Shown one piece after another: positions 32,281 through 33,165 of a DNA stretch of 33,165 nucleotides. Position 1 is the stretch's first letter. Every line of letters begins with the position of its first letter. The stretch comes from Planctomycetaceae bacterium (GTDB lineage: Bacteria; Planctomycetota; Planctomycetia; Gemmatales; Gemmataceae), in contig PNLP01000071.1 in the NCBI GenBank assembly GCA_013823135.1, positions 1-33,165 on the forward strand, given 5' to 3'. A program made the position numbers and the translations under genes. The notes under the pieces are model-generated. The model did no database searches. It was not told the origin of the DNA and saw only the letters and a program-made list of their open reading frames with translations.

Positions 32281-32597
32281 TTATTGTGATCGTTCCTCCG
32301 GAACCGTTGAACTTGTCCTCGCACTGGGATCTGGTTCCCCCAGCATCTCGAGTCGGGTGTGAATCTCTTTCTTCCCATTCGGGATGGCTTCTCGGGATAC
32401 CCGCTTGCTCATTTTCATGACCGCGCTCGCGGGGGCATGAGTTTGTGGAGAGGGCGTCCGAGCGTTCCTGGCCAGTCGGAAACGGTCTGGGCGGTCGTGG
32501 TCGCGTCGAGCGGTGTTTTCGCCGTCGGAGCAATGGTGCGGGTCGCTTGGTATTTTCAACCCCGTGGTTGGTGCACAGTGAAACGTGCCCGGAACCG
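32281..32597. other. Intergenic region before tRNA-Phe
   Basis: No convincing gene. A 54-codon frame starting at 32437 has one hydrophobic segment (ETVWAVVVASSGVFAVGAMV), so a tiny membrane protein cannot be excluded, but its ribosome site is poor and codon pattern unremarkable. The rest is unremarkable. Confidence 0.35.
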
Positions 32598-32626
32598 TTG
32601 ACGATGAGGGCGATGGGCTTTATAAA
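32598..32626 (+). promoter_or_regulatory. Sigma-70-type promoter of tRNA-Phe
   Basis: TTGACG (32598-32603) and TATAAA (32621-32626) are 17 bp apart, close to consensus. The expected transcript start is about five bases upstream of the tRNA at 32638. Confidence 0.8.
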
Positions 32627-32637
32627 ACCAAAAGTTG

Positions 32638-32710
32638 GGGCAGTTAGCTCAGTTGGTAGAGCGAGCGACTGAAAATCGCTAGGTCCCCGGTTCAACCCCG
32701 GGACTGCCCA
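32638..32710 (+). tRNA. tRNA-Phe (GAA)
   Basis: A 73-nt cloverleaf with every arm paired: acceptor GGGCAGT with ACTGCCC, D-stem GCTC/GAGC, anticodon stem AGCGA/TCGCT with loop CTGAAAA (anticodon GAA), and T-arm CCCGG-TTCAACC-CCGGG. Discriminator base is A; CCA is not encoded. The 3' half is a usual integration site for mobile elements, and an integrase gene starts 117 bp downstream. Confidence 0.97.
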
Positions 32711-32785
32711 CTAAACTTAAACCCTTCAGCCGAAGCGTTTTACGCTTACCTCCGGGTGCCCGGAGTGCGGCTTCCAAACGACGCT

Positions 32786-32808
32786 AACTGTGGAATCGTT
32801 CCACAGTT
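32786..32808. promoter_or_regulatory. Inverted repeat upstream of the integrase, possible operator
   Basis: AACTGTGGAA-TCG-TTCCACAGTT is a perfect 10-bp dyad with a 3-bp spacer, 19 bp before the integrase start. Its position in the likely promoter or leader suggests a repressor or integrase arm site. Two smaller hairpins (32733-32747, 32751-32764) lie between it and the tRNA. Confidence 0.5.
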
Positions 32809-32827
32809 GCTTCGAGGAACCCGCACA

Positions 32828-33165
32828 ATGGCCTCACGTCGCAACGCCACCCCGTCGTATTTGCCCCACAAACAATCCGGTCGTGGCCGTGCCGTCTGGA
32901 CAGATCCGTCCGGTATTCGCCGCCAAAAGCTGCTTCCTGGGCCATTTGATAGCCCGGAATCCCGAACAGCCTTCGCGACCTTGCTTCTCGAACTGGAAAC
33001 CTCACCTGCTGCGAACACCGCTGACCCGAACACCATCACCGTAGCTGAGGTGTTGCTGGCTCATCTCACCCACGCCGAGCGACACTACCGTCGAGCCGAT
33101 GGAAGCGCCACGCATGAAGTGGTCGAGTACAAGCTCACGTATCGCATCGTCCGGGAACACTACGG
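32828..33165 (+). CDS. Site-specific tyrosine-type integrase, N-terminal part (cut by window edge)
   Basis: An open frame from ATG 32828 runs past the right edge (112 codons seen). The sequence MASRRNATPSYLPHKQSGRG, then RAVWTDPSGIRRQKLLPG and SPESRTAFATLLLELETSP, matches the N-terminus of site-specific integrases I recognise from Gemmataceae. TVAEVLLAHLTHAERHYRRA is the start of the core-binding helical domain. The catalytic Arg/Tyr domain lies outside the window, so activity cannot be judged. It starts 117 bp after tRNA-Phe and points away from it, as in an integrated island using the tRNA as attachment site. Confidence 0.7.
   Translation, partial: MASRRNATPSYLPHKQSGRGRAVWTDPSGIRRQKLLPGPFDSPESRTAFATLLLELETSPAANTADPNTITVAEVLLAHLTHAERHYRRADGSATHEVVEYKLTYRIVREHY

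Noticed and set aside
32437..32601. 54-codon possible membrane peptide
   Set aside because: One hydrophobic stretch only, poor ribosome site and no recognisable family; not enough to call a gene.

Overview
The window is GC-rich bacterial DNA that looks like a planctomycete, most likely from the Gemmataceae. Pointers are a Hanks-type kinase with a single C-terminal membrane anchor, remnants of kinase-WD40 and beta-helix surface-protein genes, a secreted double-PPC protein, a paralog family opening with MTEAEWL, a Uma2 nuclease, a tetrahydromethanopterin-linked formyltransferase (ftr), and many long extragenic palindromes. This assignment is by family recognition only; no database search was possible.

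Layout. 1-1277 is a graveyard of gene fragments (kinase, WD40, beta-helix repeat). 1278-4226 (-) is a secreted TPR/propeller/trypsin-like protease. 4316-4718 holds a sharp junction between a mobile-element ATPase fragment and a truncated PQQ-propeller gene. 4744-10263 (-) is a tightly coupled pair: a 141-residue protein that looks ubiquitin-like and ends in Gly-Gly, followed by a 1696-residue DUF4132 protein. 10387-11964 is an eroded mobile element: a 5'-truncated AAA ATPase, a CHC2-type zinc-finger protein, a partial second copy of the latter, and several 38-bp repeats. 12000-12913 is an AT-richer insert with a SUKH/SMI1-like gene. 12999-15128 holds a GDSL esterase lying between a zinc alcohol dehydrogenase and a 149-bp copy of that dehydrogenase's 3' end.

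15330-20310 carries a secreted coiled-coil protein, ftr, a candidate structured RNA ending in a strong terminator, a Ser/Thr kinase and a secreted Gly/Gln-rich repeat protein. 20400-25474 (-) carries a PPC-domain protein, a TauE/SafE transporter, a small conserved protein and a secreted terpene-cyclase-fold protein. 25741-28339 is a convergent envelope pair: a GT39 glycosyltransferase and an ADP-heptose epimerase (hldD). 28355-31727 (-) carries Uma2, an MTEAEWL-family protein, a THUMP RNA methyltransferase and a zinc-ribbon membrane protein. The right end has a PGPGW-like membrane protein, tRNA-Phe with a clear promoter, and the start of a tyrosine-type integrase, which suggests an island boundary at the tRNA.

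Most of the content is housekeeping or envelope function. The most promising unexplained parts are the ubiquitin-like/DUF4132 pair, the 38-bp repeats of the eroded element, the palindrome families, and the structured RNA between ftr and the kinase.
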